Shown: in pieces, positions 8,881 to 18,644 of the stretch
Layout: each line of letters begins with the position of its first letter
Position numbering within the stretch: position 1 is the first letter of the stretch
DNA from: Erythrobacter sanguineus
GTDB taxonomy: Bacteria > Pseudomonadota > Alphaproteobacteria > Sphingomonadales > Sphingomonadaceae
Assembly (NCBI RefSeq): GCF_900143235.1
Contig: NZ_FRDF01000001.1
Span: forward strand, 186,001 to 250,000
Length of the DNA: 64,000 nucleotides
Direction of reading: 5' to 3'
Translations under genes and position numbers: made by a program
Notes under the pieces: model-generated
Databases searched by the model: none
Seen by the model: the letters and a program-made list of their open reading frames with translations, nothing else
What the model was told of the DNA's origin: nothing

Positions 8881-9282
8881 TTAGACCATCAATATATTCA
8901 TCACCGCGGTGGCGATGGGCCGCTCGCGGTCATCCTGCCACGCTTCGACCGCGATATTGGCGTTGCGCCGCCCAAGGCGGGTAATCCGTCCCAGCGCGAA
9001 AGTCGGTCTGGATTTGCCCGCGGCGAGATATTGCACGGTGATGTTGATCGGCTTCAATTGCGGATCGCGCCCCGCCGCCAGCAGCGCGGTGCGCAAGGCG
9101 GCATAGCCCGCCGTTTCCAGCAGGCCAGCAGTGGCGCCGCCGTGGAAATGCCCCGGGCGGCCTTCGACCGTCGGGCCGAACTCCACCGTCAGCAGCGGCA
9201 TGCCATTGTCCTCGCCGCAGACCGCAATCCCCAACGAGAGGGCATAGGCGGTCAATTCATGCGGGCTTGCCGGGTCAGTCAT
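8881..9282 (-). CDS. PaaI-type hotdog thioesterase
   Basis: A 133-residue single hotdog domain with the family core HFHGGATAGLLETAGYAAL and a following LKPINITVQYL strand. These cytosolic proteins hydrolyse acyl- or aryl-CoA thioesters. It directly follows another hotdog gene, with an overlap of eight bases. The typical acidic/Asn catalytic position falls in the helix after HGGA. Its acyl group is unknown. Confidence 0.85.
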   Translation of the reverse strand: MTDPASPHELTAYALSLGIAVCGEDNGMPLLTVEFGPTVEGRPGHFHGGATAGLLETAGYAALRTALLAAGRDPQLKPINITVQYLAAGKSRPTFALGRITRLGRRNANIAVEAWQDDRERPIATAVMNILMV

Positions 9283-9757
9283 TGCCGTTGTTCCGATTGA
9301 AGGCCGGGTTTTCGGCCCTCAGATCGGCGCCGATGGTCATGAACACGCCCGCCACATGGGCGACCGGATCATCGTGATCGCCATCATGGGCAATCCCGCG
9401 CACAAAGGCGGCAGAGCGCGTGCGGCGATAGCATTCCACCCGTCCGCGCACGCTCGCCCGGTCGCGCGCCGGACGCTGGTAATCGACCCTGAGATCAAGC
9501 GTGGCCACGGGATTGAAGGAGCCGCTCGTCTGCCAGATCGCCATCCCGCTGGCCATGTCCATCAGGCTGATGATCGGGCCGGAAGCGAGCACCGGTCGGT
9601 TGGAATCGCCCAGCAGATCCTCGCGCCAGGGCAATTCCAGTTCCACCCAGTTGTCGCCCTGATCGGCGAATCGCAGGCCAAGCCAGCCGGTATGGCCGTG
9701 ACGGAAGAACCATTTCGATGCTTCGCGCGCATCGAACCGGGCAGGGGGCGTGTTCAT
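9275..9757 (-). CDS. PaaI-type hotdog thioesterase, second copy
   Basis: A 160-residue hotdog-fold protein with the helix ASGPIISLMDMASGMAIW and strand VATLDLRVDYQRPA. It is only distantly similar to the downstream neighbour, so the pair are paralogues or partners rather than a recent duplication. The start is placed at ATG 9757; an ATG four codons further up (9769) is possible, and neither has a strong ribosome-binding site. It probably ends the long minus-strand run that begins at pyrE. Confidence 0.82.
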   Translation of the reverse strand: MNTPPARFDAREASKWFFRHGHTGWLGLRFADQGDNWVELELPWREDLLGDSNRPVLASGPIISLMDMASGMAIWQTSGSFNPVATLDLRVDYQRPARDRASVRGRVECYRRTRSAAFVRGIAHDGDHDDPVAHVAGVFMTIGADLRAENPAFNRNNGND

Positions 9758-9835
9758 GCGGGGGTGCATAGGGGTGTGGGCGCGGGGGTGGCAATCACCT
9801 TATTGTCAGGATTATCGGCAGATCGCCCGGCCCGC

Positions 9836-10327
9836 CTACAGCACGCCGCCCGCCAGCCGATCGATCGCGCCTTGCAGAATGATCGCCGCGGCATGGGCGT
9901 CAATCGCAGCGGCTCGTTTGGCGCGGCTCATGTCCTGCCCGATCATTGCAGCTTCGGCGGCCTGGGTTGACCAGCGTTCGTCCCACAGCAGGATGGGGAG
10001 GGCAAAGGCTTCGGCCATGTTGCGGGCATAGGCGCGGCTGGCCTGCGCGCGCGGGCCTTCGGAACCGTCCATGTTGCGCGGCAGGCCAAGCACCAGCCCG
10101 TGCACGCTGCGCGATTTTATGAGGGCGGCAAGGGTCTCGCGGTCGCGGCCCCACTTGCCGCGCTGGATGGTCGATCCGTTGGTGGCAAAGCGCCAGCCCG
10201 CATCGCAGGTCGCCGTGCCCAGCGTCCTGGTGCCCAGATCAAGGCCCAGCAGCACGCCGCCTGTCGGCAGCGCCTCGGCAAAGGCCCGTGCGTCCTCGAA
10301 GATCAATTGGCGGCCTGCCGCGTCCAT
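9836..10327 (-). CDS. ruvX: RuvX / YqgF, putative Holliday junction resolvase and pre-16S rRNA nuclease
   Basis: A 163-residue RNase H-like protein with the LLGLDLGTRTLG motif (first catalytic Asp30), the GLVLGLPRNMDGSEGP segment, LLWDERWST, and a late aspartate in AAIDAHAAAIIL. YqgF proteins trim the 5' end of 16S rRNA and have been linked to recombination. The N-terminal 20 residues precede the core and overlap the end of the DUF3089 gene by 25 bases, so the two are tightly packed in one transcript. Confidence 0.92.
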   Translation of the reverse strand: MDAAGRQLIFEDARAFAEALPTGGVLLGLDLGTRTLGTATCDAGWRFATNGSTIQRGKWGRDRETLAALIKSRSVHGLVLGLPRNMDGSEGPRAQASRAYARNMAEAFALPILLWDERWSTQAAEAAMIGQDMSRAKRAAAIDAHAAAIILQGAIDRLAGGVL

Positions 10328-11457
10328 GCCTCGACCCTGCGGATCACGTCGGCCCTGGTGTTCGCCCAGAACAGCGGCAGGTCATAGACGTGGTAATTGT
10401 TCCCGGGCAGCACGTAGCTTCCCATCTCGGGCGGCGGGCCGATCAGCAGCAAGCCGCGGCTGTCGCAGCGCGCCGGAACGAGACCGGGAAACAGCGCACC
10501 TTTTGCCATGCTGTCTTCGGGCACCAGCGTGCCCAGATTGGCGCTTGCGGCCGCGCTGCCGCCATAGCTGCCGGTCAGCGGATTGGTGCACAGCATCGGG
10601 CTGGTGCCGGGTGCCTCGCCATCGAGCGCAGGGGTGGTGCCATAGGCCTTGAGCACCATTGCCGGATCGGCAGGCTCGGCAAAGCTTGACCATGACAGGA
10701 TGCAGCCCGCCTGATCAGCGGCGGCGCAGGGCGGAAAGCCGAGACCGGGCAAATCGTGCCGGAGCGAAACCGGCCAGCCGATCACATAGGCCGCCGCCAG
10801 CCGGTCAGCCACGGGCGATCCGCGCACGTCCTCTGCAATCAGGCGTTTCAGATGCAGCGCACCTTGTGAATGGCCCGCCAGTACGATCGGCGTATCGGGA
10901 TCGATACTGGACAGGAAATAACGATAGGCCTGACGCACATCGGCATAGGCGGCGTCGATCGCCTTGCGGCCTTCCTCGGCATCGGTCAGGAAGGCGCCCA
11001 TCGTCGCTTGCCGGTAACGCGGCGCCCAGATTTCGGATGCGGCGTTGAACGGGCTGGCCATGCCGCGCAGATAGACGCGGGCGATCCGCTCGGCCTCCGG
11101 ATCGCCGCCATTGTCGAGCGGGGCGTTCCAGCTGGCGCGGTTGAGATAGCTGGTGGGGTGGACGAAGAACACCGCAAAGCTTGGCGCGGATGGTTCGGCC
11201 GGGGTGGGAAGAAGCCCGCGATCACTGGCATAGGCCGGCTGCCAGCGGGCCGGGTCTGTCACCCCGATACCGGGGCGCGAATACCACAGGGCAGGGTCTT
11301 CATAGGCATTGGCTTCCAGCGGTTTGGCCGGCGAAAATTCCGCCGATGGCACCAGCGCAATGGCCGCCAGATCTTCCTGAAACAGCTCGTAGGCGATCCG
11401 CCCACCGATCACCAAGGTGATGCAGAAGGCGATGAAATAGAGAAACTTGCGAGCCAT
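10303..11457 (-). CDS. DUF3089 alpha/beta hydrolase, membrane-anchored
   Basis: A 384-residue protein. An N-terminal hydrophobic segment (about residues 5-22) acts as anchor or signal, followed by the DUF3089 domain with nucleophile elbow GHSQG (Ser197). DUF3089 proteins are predicted lipase-like hydrolases. The mature domain should face the periplasm. It sits between lepB and ruvX in a close minus-strand run and its 3' end overlaps ruvX. The substrate is unknown. Confidence 0.82.
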   Translation of the reverse strand: MARKFLYFIAFCITLVIGGRIAYELFQEDLAAIALVPSAEFSPAKPLEANAYEDPALWYSRPGIGVTDPARWQPAYASDRGLLPTPAEPSAPSFAVFFVHPTSYLNRASWNAPLDNGGDPEAERIARVYLRGMASPFNAASEIWAPRYRQATMGAFLTDAEEGRKAIDAAYADVRQAYRYFLSSIDPDTPIVLAGHSQGALHLKRLIAEDVRGSPVADRLAAAYVIGWPVSLRHDLPGLGFPPCAAADQAGCILSWSSFAEPADPAMVLKAYGTTPALDGEAPGTSPMLCTNPLTGSYGGSAAASANLGTLVPEDSMAKGALFPGLVPARCDSRGLLLIGPPPEMGSYVLPGNNYHVYDLPLFWANTRADVIRRVEAWTRQAAN

Positions 11458-11475
11458 GGCTGAAAGGGTTTCTGA

Positions 11476-12384
11476 TTATTCGGCGGCAGGCGCAACAGAC
11501 GCAGTGGCCGGGCCTTCAGCCAGCGGCGGGCGCAGCGTGGTCCACGCCCGGTCGGGACGCAGGCTCGAAAACCACGACGCCGGGTTCCAGGTGGTTGTCC
11601 CGTCGAGGCTGAAGGTGATGAATTCTGCCCGCCCGCCGATATTGGCCAGCGGCACCGCGCCGCCCAGTCCGCTTTCGATCGCCTCGGCGCGGCTGTCGGC
11701 GCTTTCATCGCGGTTGTCGCCCATCACGAACACGCTGTCCGCAGGCACGGTATAGGGCCCGTAATTATCAAGCCGCTGGTCGCGGTAATCGATGGCAAGA
11801 TAGGTCGCACCATTGGGCAGAGTTTCGCGCCATGTCGGCGGCTCGAAGAAATCGCGCCCGTCTGCGCCCTTGACCCGATATTGCTCGAAAGCGTCGAGGC
11901 ACGGCATGCTCCGGCACAGCAGGTAAGGTTCGAACGGCAGGCGCACCGGCGGCACCACCTCGCGCTTGATCGGGGTGCCGTTGAGGATGATCTGCCCAGC
12001 CCGCACCTCGATCATATCACCGGGCAGGGCGACCACGCGCTTGATATAATCCTCGTTGCGGGTCGGGTGGACGGGGATGACGATATCGCCATATTCCGGG
12101 GTCGAGGGCAGAATGCGCCAGTCGCCGCGCGGCAGCAGGTGGAAGCTGGCCGAGGCCCACGACCAGCCATAGGGATATTTGCTCACCACCAGCCGGTCAC
12201 CCACCCACAGGCTCGGCATCATGGATGTTGAGGGGATGTAGAACGGCTTGGCGACAAGGCTGTGGAAGGCGAGCACCGCCAGCAGCATCAGCGCAAGGCC
12301 CCGGATTTCGGCAAGCCAATCGACCTTGTGCGGCTGTTCGGGGGCGCTGGTGTCGGTCACTTCTGGGCTTTCGGTGGTTGCCAT
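11476..12384 (-). CDS. lepB: Signal peptidase I
   Basis: A 302-residue inner-membrane serine protease that removes signal peptides from exported proteins. There is one N-terminal membrane segment (about 28-44), then the catalytic serine in IPSTSMMPS (Ser54) and the general-base lysine in DYIKRVVALPGD (about Lys115). The C-terminal box GDNRDESADSR is present. The start is set at ATG 12384, which leaves a gap of 14 bases after acpS; a frame open to 12441 would overlap acpS and has no family-like sequence. The acpS-lepB pairing is classic in alphaproteobacteria. Confidence 0.94.
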   Translation of the reverse strand: MATTESPEVTDTSAPEQPHKVDWLAEIRGLALMLLAVLAFHSLVAKPFYIPSTSMMPSLWVGDRLVVSKYPYGWSWASASFHLLPRGDWRILPSTPEYGDIVIPVHPTRNEDYIKRVVALPGDMIEVRAGQIILNGTPIKREVVPPVRLPFEPYLLCRSMPCLDAFEQYRVKGADGRDFFEPPTWRETLPNGATYLAIDYRDQRLDNYGPYTVPADSVFVMGDNRDESADSRAEAIESGLGGAVPLANIGGRAEFITFSLDGTTTWNPASWFSSLRPDRAWTTLRPPLAEGPATASVAPAAE

Positions 12385-12398
12385 GTGTGGGGTGCCGG

Positions 12399-12800
12399 TC
12401 AGAGGGGGATGGCTTCGATGATCACGAAGGCTTGCGCCCATGGATGATCATCGGTGAGGGTAAGATGAATGCGCGCCTCATGGCCTGCCGGGATCATTTC
12501 TTCAAGCCGCAAAGCCGCACCGCCCGTCAGCGCCAGCGTCGGCGCGCCCGAGTTTGTGTTGACCACGCCGATATCCTTCATGAACACGCCGCGTTTGAAC
12601 CCGGTGCCGACCGCCTTGGAAAACGCCTCCTTGGCGGCGAAGCGTTTGGCATAGGTGCCGGCGATGGTGAAGGGGCGGCGGCGGGCCTTGGCGATTTCTA
12701 TCTCGGTGAAGACGCGGTTTTCAAACCGCTCGCCAAAGCGCGCCAGCGAATTGCCGATCCGCTCGATATTGCAGAGGTCGGAGCCGAGGCCGATGATCAA
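12399..12800 (-). CDS. acpS: Holo-[acyl-carrier-protein] synthase, TTG start
   Basis: A 133-residue 4'-phosphopantetheinyl transferase that converts apo-ACP to holo-ACP using CoA. Metal-binding Asp8 ([12 protein letters not shown]) and Glu58 ([11 protein letters not shown]) are in place, and the protein has the usual AcpS length. The initiation codon is TTG at 12798-12800, supported by GGAGG about six bases upstream and by the fixed family start [10 protein letters not shown] cluster of hairpins lies just upstream. It is followed by lepB. Confidence 0.93.
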   Translation of the reverse strand: MIIGLGSDLCNIERIGNSLARFGERFENRVFTEIEIAKARRRPFTIAGTYAKRFAAKEAFSKAVGTGFKRGVFMKDIGVVNTNSGAPTLALTGGAALRLEEMIPAGHEARIHLTLTDDHPWAQAFVIIEAIPL

Positions 12801-12828
12801 GACAAACCTCCGATATGCAAGCTGGAAC

Positions 12829-12924
12829 GAGCGCGCAGCGCTCGCAAGCCCGACCGGGCGTCCGCAGCGACGGGGCCTTCAGGCTGCGTGAGCGAGGATA
12901 TCGCTCGCCGGAGGGCGAGCGTAA
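12829..12924. repeat. Hairpin-rich intergenic element before acpS
   Basis: The spacer between the small membrane gene and acpS packs several short perfect inverted repeats: GAGCGC/GCGCTC (12829-12843), CCCG/CGGG around 12849-12858, GAGCGA/TCGCTC (12890-12906) and, overlapping it, CTCGCC/GGCGAG (12904-12919). This resembles a mosaic REP-like element. It could slow exonucleases or act as an internal processing site in the pyrE-to-ruvX transcript. Confidence 0.45.
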
Positions 12925-13209
12925 TCAAGAAAACGCCCTGATGATAACCGCCGCCAGCAACCCCAGCGCCACCACGTGGAGCATAACCTGCGCCTTGAAC
13001 AGCGGGTGGGCGAAATCGCCCTTCGCGACTTTCAATGCGCCGCCGAAGCCGAAGATCTGCAAGGCCACCCAGCCGACCGCGAACACCACCATCACCCGCG
13101 TGCTGAGCGCAAAGCCGAGAAATCCGATGGCGATCAGGAACAGCGCGGCGGCGACGGCGGCCCACAGTTTCTGCTCACGCGCCAACGGGGGGAGGTCGCC
13201 TCCTGCCAT
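12925..13209 (-). CDS. Small membrane protein of unknown function
   Basis: A 94-residue protein with three predicted membrane segments (about 15-33, 36-54 and 72-92) and few charged residues between them. I do not recognise the family. It lies one base after the pdxJ stop and before acpS, so it belongs to the same transcription unit. Small integral membrane proteins occur at this position in related genomes, but I know of no assigned function. Confidence 0.7.
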   Translation of the reverse strand: MAGGDLPPLAREQKLWAAVAAALFLIAIGFLGFALSTRVMVVFAVGWVALQIFGFGGALKVAKGDFAHPLFKAQVMLHVVALGLLAAVIIRAFS

Positions 13210-13210
13210 A

Positions 13211-13966
13211 TTACCTTACTTCATCCATCAGATCGCGCATTCGGCGGATCGCGTTCTCCAGCCCAACAAACACCGCCTCGCCGATCAGGTAGTGGCCGAT
13301 ATTGAGTTCCGCGATCTGCGGAATGGCGGCGATCGGCTGGACGTTCTCGAAGGTGAGGCCGTGGCCCGCATGCGGCTCGATCCCGTTCTTGGCGGCGAGC
13401 GCGGCCATGTCCGAAATGCGCCGCACTTCGCGCTCCACCTTGTCGCGGTCGCCATCGAGGAAGGCGTGGGCATATTCGCCGGTATGGAATTCGACCACCG
13501 GCGCGCCCAGCCGTAGCGCAGCGTCAAGCTGGCGTTCGTTCGCCTCGATGAACAGCGAGACGCGGATGCCGGCTCCGCGCAATTCCTCGACAATCGGGGC
13601 GAGTGTGTTGTCGAGCCCCGCCGCATCCAATCCTCCCTCCGTGGTGCGTTCCTCGCGCTTTTCCGGGACGATGCAGGCGGCATGCGGCTTGTGGCGCAGC
13701 GCGATGGCGAGCATCTCGCGGGTCGCGGCCATTTCGAGGTTGAGCGGCAGGTTGGTCGCCTGCTGGATGCGCGCCAGATCCTCGTCGCGGATATGGCGGC
13801 GGTCTTCGCGCAGGTGCGCGGTGATCCCGTCGCCGCCCACAGCCGCGACAATCTCCGCCGCGCGCACCGGATCGGGATGATCCCCGCCGCGCGCATTGCG
13901 GAGGGTGGCCACGTGATCGATGTTGACGCCGAGGCGCAAGGGGCGGGGATGGAGGGTCTGAGTCAT
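13211..13966 (-). CDS. pdxJ: Pyridoxine 5'-phosphate synthase
   Basis: A 251-residue TIM-barrel enzyme that condenses 1-deoxy-D-xylulose 5-phosphate with 3-amino-2-oxopropyl phosphate to make pyridoxine 5'-phosphate. Diagnostic PdxJ segments are LGVNIDHVATLRNARGG near residue 12, GITAHLREDRRHI near 51, NLEMAAT and GLTFENV. It overlaps the pyrE stop by four bases (ATGA) and is followed by the small membrane gene and acpS, the usual alphaproteobacterial order. Confidence 0.95.
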   Translation of the reverse strand: MTQTLHPRPLRLGVNIDHVATLRNARGGDHPDPVRAAEIVAAVGGDGITAHLREDRRHIRDEDLARIQQATNLPLNLEMAATREMLAIALRHKPHAACIVPEKREERTTEGGLDAAGLDNTLAPIVEELRGAGIRVSLFIEANERQLDAALRLGAPVVEFHTGEYAHAFLDGDRDKVEREVRRISDMAALAAKNGIEPHAGHGLTFENVQPIAAIPQIAELNIGHYLIGEAVFVGLENAIRRMRDLMDEVR

Positions 13967-14544
13967 TCTTTCCGGCTTCCGGGCTTGGTCACTTCTACGC
14001 GTGCCAACGCCGCGGGAATGGAATCGGGTGCATAGGTGGGAAAATCAATGGCGAGCAGCGGGTAGAGCGGCACGCCGAGTTGGGCCGACCCGCAAGACCG
14101 GTCGATGATGGCGCATTCGGCAATCACCTCAGCCCCTTCGCGCGCGACGGCGGCGATGGCTTCGCGGCTGGAGAGGCCGGTGGTCACGACATCCTCAACC
14201 ATCAACACCTTCGCCCCTGGTTCGAGCGCAAAACCGCGGCGCAGGTGGAATATGCCTTCAGGCCGTTCGAGGAAGATCGCGTCCTTGCCCAGCGCACGGC
14301 CGACTTCGTGGCCGATGATGATCCCGCCCATCGCGGGGGATACCACCACGTCCACGCTTTCGCGCAGATCGGCGGGGATGCCCGCCACAACCGCTTCGGC
14401 AAGTCGGGCAGCGCGCGCGGGGTTCATCAGCACGCGGGCGCATTGCAGGTAGTGTCCGCTATGCTTGCCCGAAGACAGTTTGAAGTGCCCTTCGAGTAAG
14501 GCACCGCAGCCACGAAACTCTGCCAGAACTTCATCTTCGGTCAT
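13963..14544 (-). CDS. pyrE: Orotate phosphoribosyltransferase
   Basis: A 193-residue type I phosphoribosyltransferase that makes OMP from orotate and PRPP. The PRPP-binding loop is VLMVEDVVTTGLSS near residues 115-128, with FKLSSGKHSGHYLQC in the N-terminal part and a flexible loop after PAMGGIIIGHEVGRAL. GGAG precedes the ATG. It is the first gene of the minus-strand run pyrE-pdxJ-acpS-lepB, divergent from the oxidase operon across about 240 bases. Confidence 0.95.
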   Translation of the reverse strand: MTEDEVLAEFRGCGALLEGHFKLSSGKHSGHYLQCARVLMNPARAARLAEAVVAGIPADLRESVDVVVSPAMGGIIIGHEVGRALGKDAIFLERPEGIFHLRRGFALEPGAKVLMVEDVVTTGLSSREAIAAVAREGAEVIAECAIIDRSCGSAQLGVPLYPLLAIDFPTYAPDSIPAALARVEVTKPGSRKE

Positions 14545-14780
14545 GGGAGAACTCCGGGAAAAAACGTCTGCGCCGCGGCGACTTGCGCGGCAATCATGGA
14601 GGCTTGCATAAATTTCTCCCTAGAAGCGCTTGAGGCCCTCGGCAAGCGGGGCTAAGGGCATCGGTGAAGCTGGCTGAGGTGTCAGCAGAACGCTGCCCTT
14701 CCGATCCGTTGGTGGGCAGTATGGGATCAGAGTTCGAAAACGAAATTTCGAAGCAACTTGGACACATCGAGATGGGTCAG

Positions 14781-15821
14781 ATGCATACCCGTATGAAATT
14801 GGCTACCCTTGCAGCGCTTGCTGCTGTCGCCGCGCTGTTCGCGCCGGTCAGCGTGCTTGCGCAGGATGCAGCCGCGCCCATTGTCGAACAGATGGGCGCC
14901 GAACAGGTTGTCGCGCCTAATGCTGGTGTGGTCGAAAGCGCGGCCGACGCCGCCAGCGCCTATACCCCGATGGCCCCGACCAGGGGCAAGGGCATGCCGA
15001 CCGATCCGCTTTCGGATGAACCGAATGCGATGATGAAGTCGCTGACTTTTCAGGATCAGTACACCGATAATGGCAATTATGCGCTGGGCATGCATGATTA
15101 CATCCTGCTACCGGTCATCACCATCATCAGCCTGTTCGTGCTCGGCCTGCTGCTTTACGTGATCGTGCGTTTCAACCGGGGTGCCAATCCGGAGGCCTCG
15201 CGCACCACGCACAACACCATGATCGAAGTGGTGTGGACGATTGTTCCGGTGATCATCCTGGTGGTGATCGCGGTGCCTTCGATCACGCTGCTGGCCCGCC
15301 AGTATGAAACCCCGCCCGCCGAAGCCGTCACCATCAAGGCGACCGGTTATCAGTGGTATTGGGGGTACACCTATCCCGACCATGGCGAGATCGAGATCGT
15401 GTCCAACATGCTGCCCGAGGATGAGGCCGTGCGCCGCGGCGAACCGGGCCAGCTGGCGGTGGATAACCGCATGGTCGTGCCCGCTGGCGTGCCGCTGCGC
15501 ATCCAGACCACTGCGTCGGATGTGATCCACGCTTTCGCTGTGCCGTCGCTGTGGTTCAAGATGGACGCGGTGCCGGGGCGGCTGAATGAAAAGCTGCTCA
15601 CCATCAAGGAGCCGGGCGTCTATTACGGCCAGTGCTCCGAATTGTGCGGTTCGCGCCATGCCTATATGCCGATCGCGGTCGAGGCGCTCCCGCCCGAGCA
15701 GTTTGCGGCGTGGGTCAAGGCGCAGGGCGGCACGATGCCCGGCGAAGAGGCGGCTCCGGCTGCCCCTGCCGCAGAAGAAGCGCCAGCCGCCGAACAGGTC
15801 GCGCTGCTGACCACCCGCTGA
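14781..15821 (+). CDS. coxB: Cytochrome c oxidase subunit II
   Basis: This subunit holds the CuA centre that accepts electrons from cytochrome c. Translation from ATG 14781 gives 346 residues with a signal peptide ([16 protein letters not shown], cut near VLAQDA), two membrane helices and a CuA domain. The CuA ligands are seen in [17 protein letters not shown] and the aromatic QWYWGY patch is intact. The frame is open up to 14664, but that extension looks non-coding. A short TTCGAAA/TTTCGAA dyad lies at 14733-14752. The C-terminus is an Ala/Pro/Glu-rich tail. First gene of the oxidase operon. Confidence 0.93.
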   Translation: MHTRMKLATLAALAAVAALFAPVSVLAQDAAAPIVEQMGAEQVVAPNAGVVESAADAASAYTPMAPTRGKGMPTDPLSDEPNAMMKSLTFQDQYTDNGNYALGMHDYILLPVITIISLFVLGLLLYVIVRFNRGANPEASRTTHNTMIEVVWTIVPVIILVVIAVPSITLLARQYETPPAEAVTIKATGYQWYWGYTYPDHGEIEIVSNMLPEDEAVRRGEPGQLAVDNRMVVPAGVPLRIQTTASDVIHAFAVPSLWFKMDAVPGRLNEKLLTIKEPGVYYGQCSELCGSRHAYMPIAVEALPPEQFAAWVKAQGGTMPGEEAAPAAPAAEEAPAAEQVALLTTR

Positions 15822-15858
15822 GAATAATGAACGAATAATCGCGAAAGAGTATCTGAAG

Positions 15859-17571
15859 ATGGCAACCACCGCTGAAGGTTTCGACATCCACGACGATCAC
15901 GCGCATGACGCCCATGATCACGCGGACCACAAGCCGGGCTTCTTCGTCCGTTGGTTCATGTCGACCAACCACAAGGACATCGGCACGATGTACCTGATCT
16001 TCGCGATCATCGCGGGGATCATCGGGGGTGCGATTTCGGGCATCATGCGGCTGGAACTGGCCGAGCCGGGTATTCAATACCTGCAATGGTGGGCGCAGTT
16101 CATGGGCGGCGCCAATGATCTCAACACAGCGCTGCACATGTGGAACGTGTTCATCACGGCGCACGGTCTGATCATGGTGTTCTTCATGGTGATGCCCGCG
16201 ATGATCGGCGGGTTCGGCAACTGGTTCGTGCCACTGATGATCGGTGCGCCTGACATGGCCTTCCCGCGGATGAACAATGTGTCGTTCTGGCTGACGGTGG
16301 CGGGCTTCTTCAGCCTGCTTTTCTCGCTGTTCGTTCCGGGCGGTTCCGGCCCCGGCGCGGGCACCGGCTGGACGGTCTATGCCCCGCTGTCGACCAGCGG
16401 TTCGGTGGGCCCGGCGGTCGATTTCGCGATCTTCTCGCTGCACCTTGCGGGCGCGGGTTCGATCCTGGGGGCGACCAACTTCATCACCACCATCTTCAAC
16501 ATGCGCGCGCCGGGCATGACCCTGCACAAGATGCCGCTGTTCGTGTGGTCGGTGCTGGTTACCGCCTTCCTGCTGCTGCTGGCGCTGCCCGTTCTGGCGG
16601 CCGCCATCACCATGCTGCTGACCGATCGCAACTTCGGCACGACCTTCTTTGATCCGGCCGGCGGCGGCGATCCGGTGCTGTATCAGCACCTGTTCTGGTT
16701 CTTCGGTCACCCCGAAGTCTACATCATGATCCTGCCGGGCTTCGGCATGATCAGCCAGATCGTGGCGACCTTCAGCCGCAAGCCGGTGTTCGGCTATCTC
16801 GGCATGGCCTATGCCATGGTCGCGATCGGCGTGGTCGGCTTCATCGTCTGGGCGCACCACATGTACACCGTGGGCCTTGATGTGAACACGAAGATGTATT
16901 TCACCGCGGCGACCATGGTGATCGCGGTGCCGACCGGCGTGAAGATCTTCAGCTGGGTGGCGACGATGTGGGGCGGGAGCCTCGAATTCAAGTCGCCGAT
17001 GGTCTGGGCACTGGGCTTCATCTTCCTGTTCACCGTCGGCGGCGTGACCGGCGTGGTGCTGGCCAATGGCGGGATCGACGATAACCTGCACGACACCTAT
17101 TATGTGGTGGCGCATTTCCACTACGTGCTGTCGATGGGTGCGGTGTTCTCGCTGTTCGCGGGCTTCTATTACTGGTTCCCGAAGATGAGCGGGCGGATGC
17201 ATTCCGAACTGCTCAGCCACATCCACTTCTGGACCTTCTTCGTCGGCGTGAACGTGATCTTCTTCCCGCAGCACTTCCTCGGGATGCAGGGGATGCCGCG
17301 CCGCTATCCCGACTATCCGGAGGCCTACACCTTCTGGCACGAGATCAGCACTTACGGCTATTACATCATGGCCGGTTCGATGATCTTCTTCTTCGTCAAC
17401 ATTGCTTACGCACTGTTCGCGGGCAAGAAGGCCGCAGCCAATCCGTGGGGCGAAGGTGCGACGACGCTCGAATGGACTCTGCCGAGCCCGCCGCCCTACC
17501 ACCAGTTCGAAACCCTGCCGGTGATTACCGACAGCATGGATTATCACGATCACCGCCCGGCAACAGCGTAA
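15859..17571 (+). CDS. ctaD: Cytochrome c oxidase subunit I (aa3 type)
   Basis: A 570-residue catalytic subunit with 12 membrane helices. The haem a/CuB signature [17 protein letters not shown] and the low-spin/high-spin haem ligands in [17 protein letters not shown] are present, as is [10 protein letters not shown] at the N-terminus. GHPEV followed by Tyr gives the cross-linked His-Tyr pair of A-type haem-copper oxidases. The N-terminus is His/Asp-rich. It reduces oxygen to water and pumps protons. Directly downstream of coxB. Confidence 0.97.
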   Translation: MATTAEGFDIHDDHAHDAHDHADHKPGFFVRWFMSTNHKDIGTMYLIFAIIAGIIGGAISGIMRLELAEPGIQYLQWWAQFMGGANDLNTALHMWNVFITAHGLIMVFFMVMPAMIGGFGNWFVPLMIGAPDMAFPRMNNVSFWLTVAGFFSLLFSLFVPGGSGPGAGTGWTVYAPLSTSGSVGPAVDFAIFSLHLAGAGSILGATNFITTIFNMRAPGMTLHKMPLFVWSVLVTAFLLLLALPVLAAAITMLLTDRNFGTTFFDPAGGGDPVLYQHLFWFFGHPEVYIMILPGFGMISQIVATFSRKPVFGYLGMAYAMVAIGVVGFIVWAHHMYTVGLDVNTKMYFTAATMVIAVPTGVKIFSWVATMWGGSLEFKSPMVWALGFIFLFTVGGVTGVVLANGGIDDNLHDTYYVVAHFHYVLSMGAVFSLFAGFYYWFPKMSGRMHSELLSHIHFWTFFVGVNVIFFPQHFLGMQGMPRRYPDYPEAYTFWHEISTYGYYIMAGSMIFFFVNIAYALFAGKKAAANPWGEGATTLEWTLPSPPPYHQFETLPVITDSMDYHDHRPATA

Positions 17572-17693
17572 CCGGGGCGTGATTGCGGGCAGGCGGTGCT
17601 GGCATAGGCCGCGCGCCGCACTGACCGGAACAAGGCAAAGGGGAGGGGCGCGGCTTATCGGCTGCGCTCTTCGCCGATAGAACGAACGAGATT

Positions 17694-18644
17694 ATGGAAA
17701 CAGCCGCTTCTCCCACCAGCCAGACGGGCACGGCCGCCAGCGCGGCGATGCTCCCGACGGAATGGCGTGACTTTTTCACGCTGACCAAGCCGCGCGTGAT
17801 GACGCTGGTGATCTTCACCGCGATTTGCGGCGTGCTGGCTGCGCCGGGCAGCATCCACCCGGTGCTGGGCTTCACCGCGATTCTCGCCATTTCGATGGGC
17901 GCAGGCGGTTCGGCGGCGCTCAATCACTGGTGGGAAGCCGATCTGGACGCCGGCATGAAGCGCACCATGAACCGCCCGCTGCCCGGCGGGCGGATGCGGC
18001 GCGAGGATGCGCGCGATTTCGGTATTTTCCTGTCGGGCGTGTCGATCGTGCTGATGGGCGTTGCCATCGACTGGCTGGCGGCCGCGTTGCTGCTGGTGGC
18101 GGTGATTTACTACGCCGTGATCTACACCATGTGGCTGAAGCCGCGCACCCCGCAGAACATTGTCATCGGCGGCGGCGCCGGCGCGTTCCCGCCGCTGATC
18201 GGCTGGGTCGCGGTGACGGGCGAGATTACCGCCATGCCGGTGCTGCTGTTCGCGATCATCTTCTTCTGGACCCCGCCGCATTTCTGGGCGCTGGCGCTGT
18301 TCGTGCAATCCGATTACGCCAAGGTCGGCATCCCGATGCTGCCGGTGGTCGCGGGCGAGAAAGTCACCCGCCGCCAGATCTGGTGGTACACCGTGGCGCT
18401 GGCCCCGATCGCGATTGCGCCCTGGGTGATTGGCGGGACAAGCTGGATCTACGGCATGACTGCGGCGACCCTGTCGGCGCTGTTCCTGCTGCTGGCCTGG
18501 CCGGTCGGACGCAGGTCACGGACTGATGACGACAAGATGCTGCCTGAGAAAAAGCTGTTCAAGTTCAGCATCTACTACCTGTTCGCGCTGTTCGCCGCGC
18601 TGGTGGCAGACCGGGTCGCCGCCTATCAGGGGTGGATTGCATGA
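17694..18644 (+). CDS. ctaB: Protohaem IX farnesyltransferase (haem O synthase)
   Basis: A 316-residue UbiA-superfamily membrane enzyme that adds the farnesyl chain to haem B, the first step toward haem A for the oxidase encoded here. The first Asp-rich motif [21 protein letters not shown] and a [10 protein letters not shown] segment mark CyoE/CtaB. About eight to nine membrane helices are predicted. Its stop overlaps the start of a 42-residue ORF (ATGA). No ctaA (haem A synthase) is in the window. Confidence 0.95.
   Translation: METAASPTSQTGTAASAAMLPTEWRDFFTLTKPRVMTLVIFTAICGVLAAPGSIHPVLGFTAILAISMGAGGSAALNHWWEADLDAGMKRTMNRPLPGGRMRREDARDFGIFLSGVSIVLMGVAIDWLAAALLLVAVIYYAVIYTMWLKPRTPQNIVIGGGAGAFPPLIGWVAVTGEITAMPVLLFAIIFFWTPPHFWALALFVQSDYAKVGIPMLPVVAGEKVTRRQIWWYTVALAPIAIAPWVIGGTSWIYGMTAATLSALFLLLAWPVGRRSRTDDDKMLPEKKLFKFSIYYLFALFAALVADRVAAYQGWIA

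Noticed and set aside
8881..9757. Recent duplication of the two hotdog genes
   Set aside because: The two proteins share only fold-level motifs and differ in length and most residues, so an old divergence or separate origin is more likely.
15715..17553. A 612-codon open frame antisense to ctaD
   Set aside because: It reads as His/Asp/Arg-rich low-complexity sequence with no family features and lies exactly over the highly conserved subunit I gene. Such long antisense frames are expected in GC-rich DNA.
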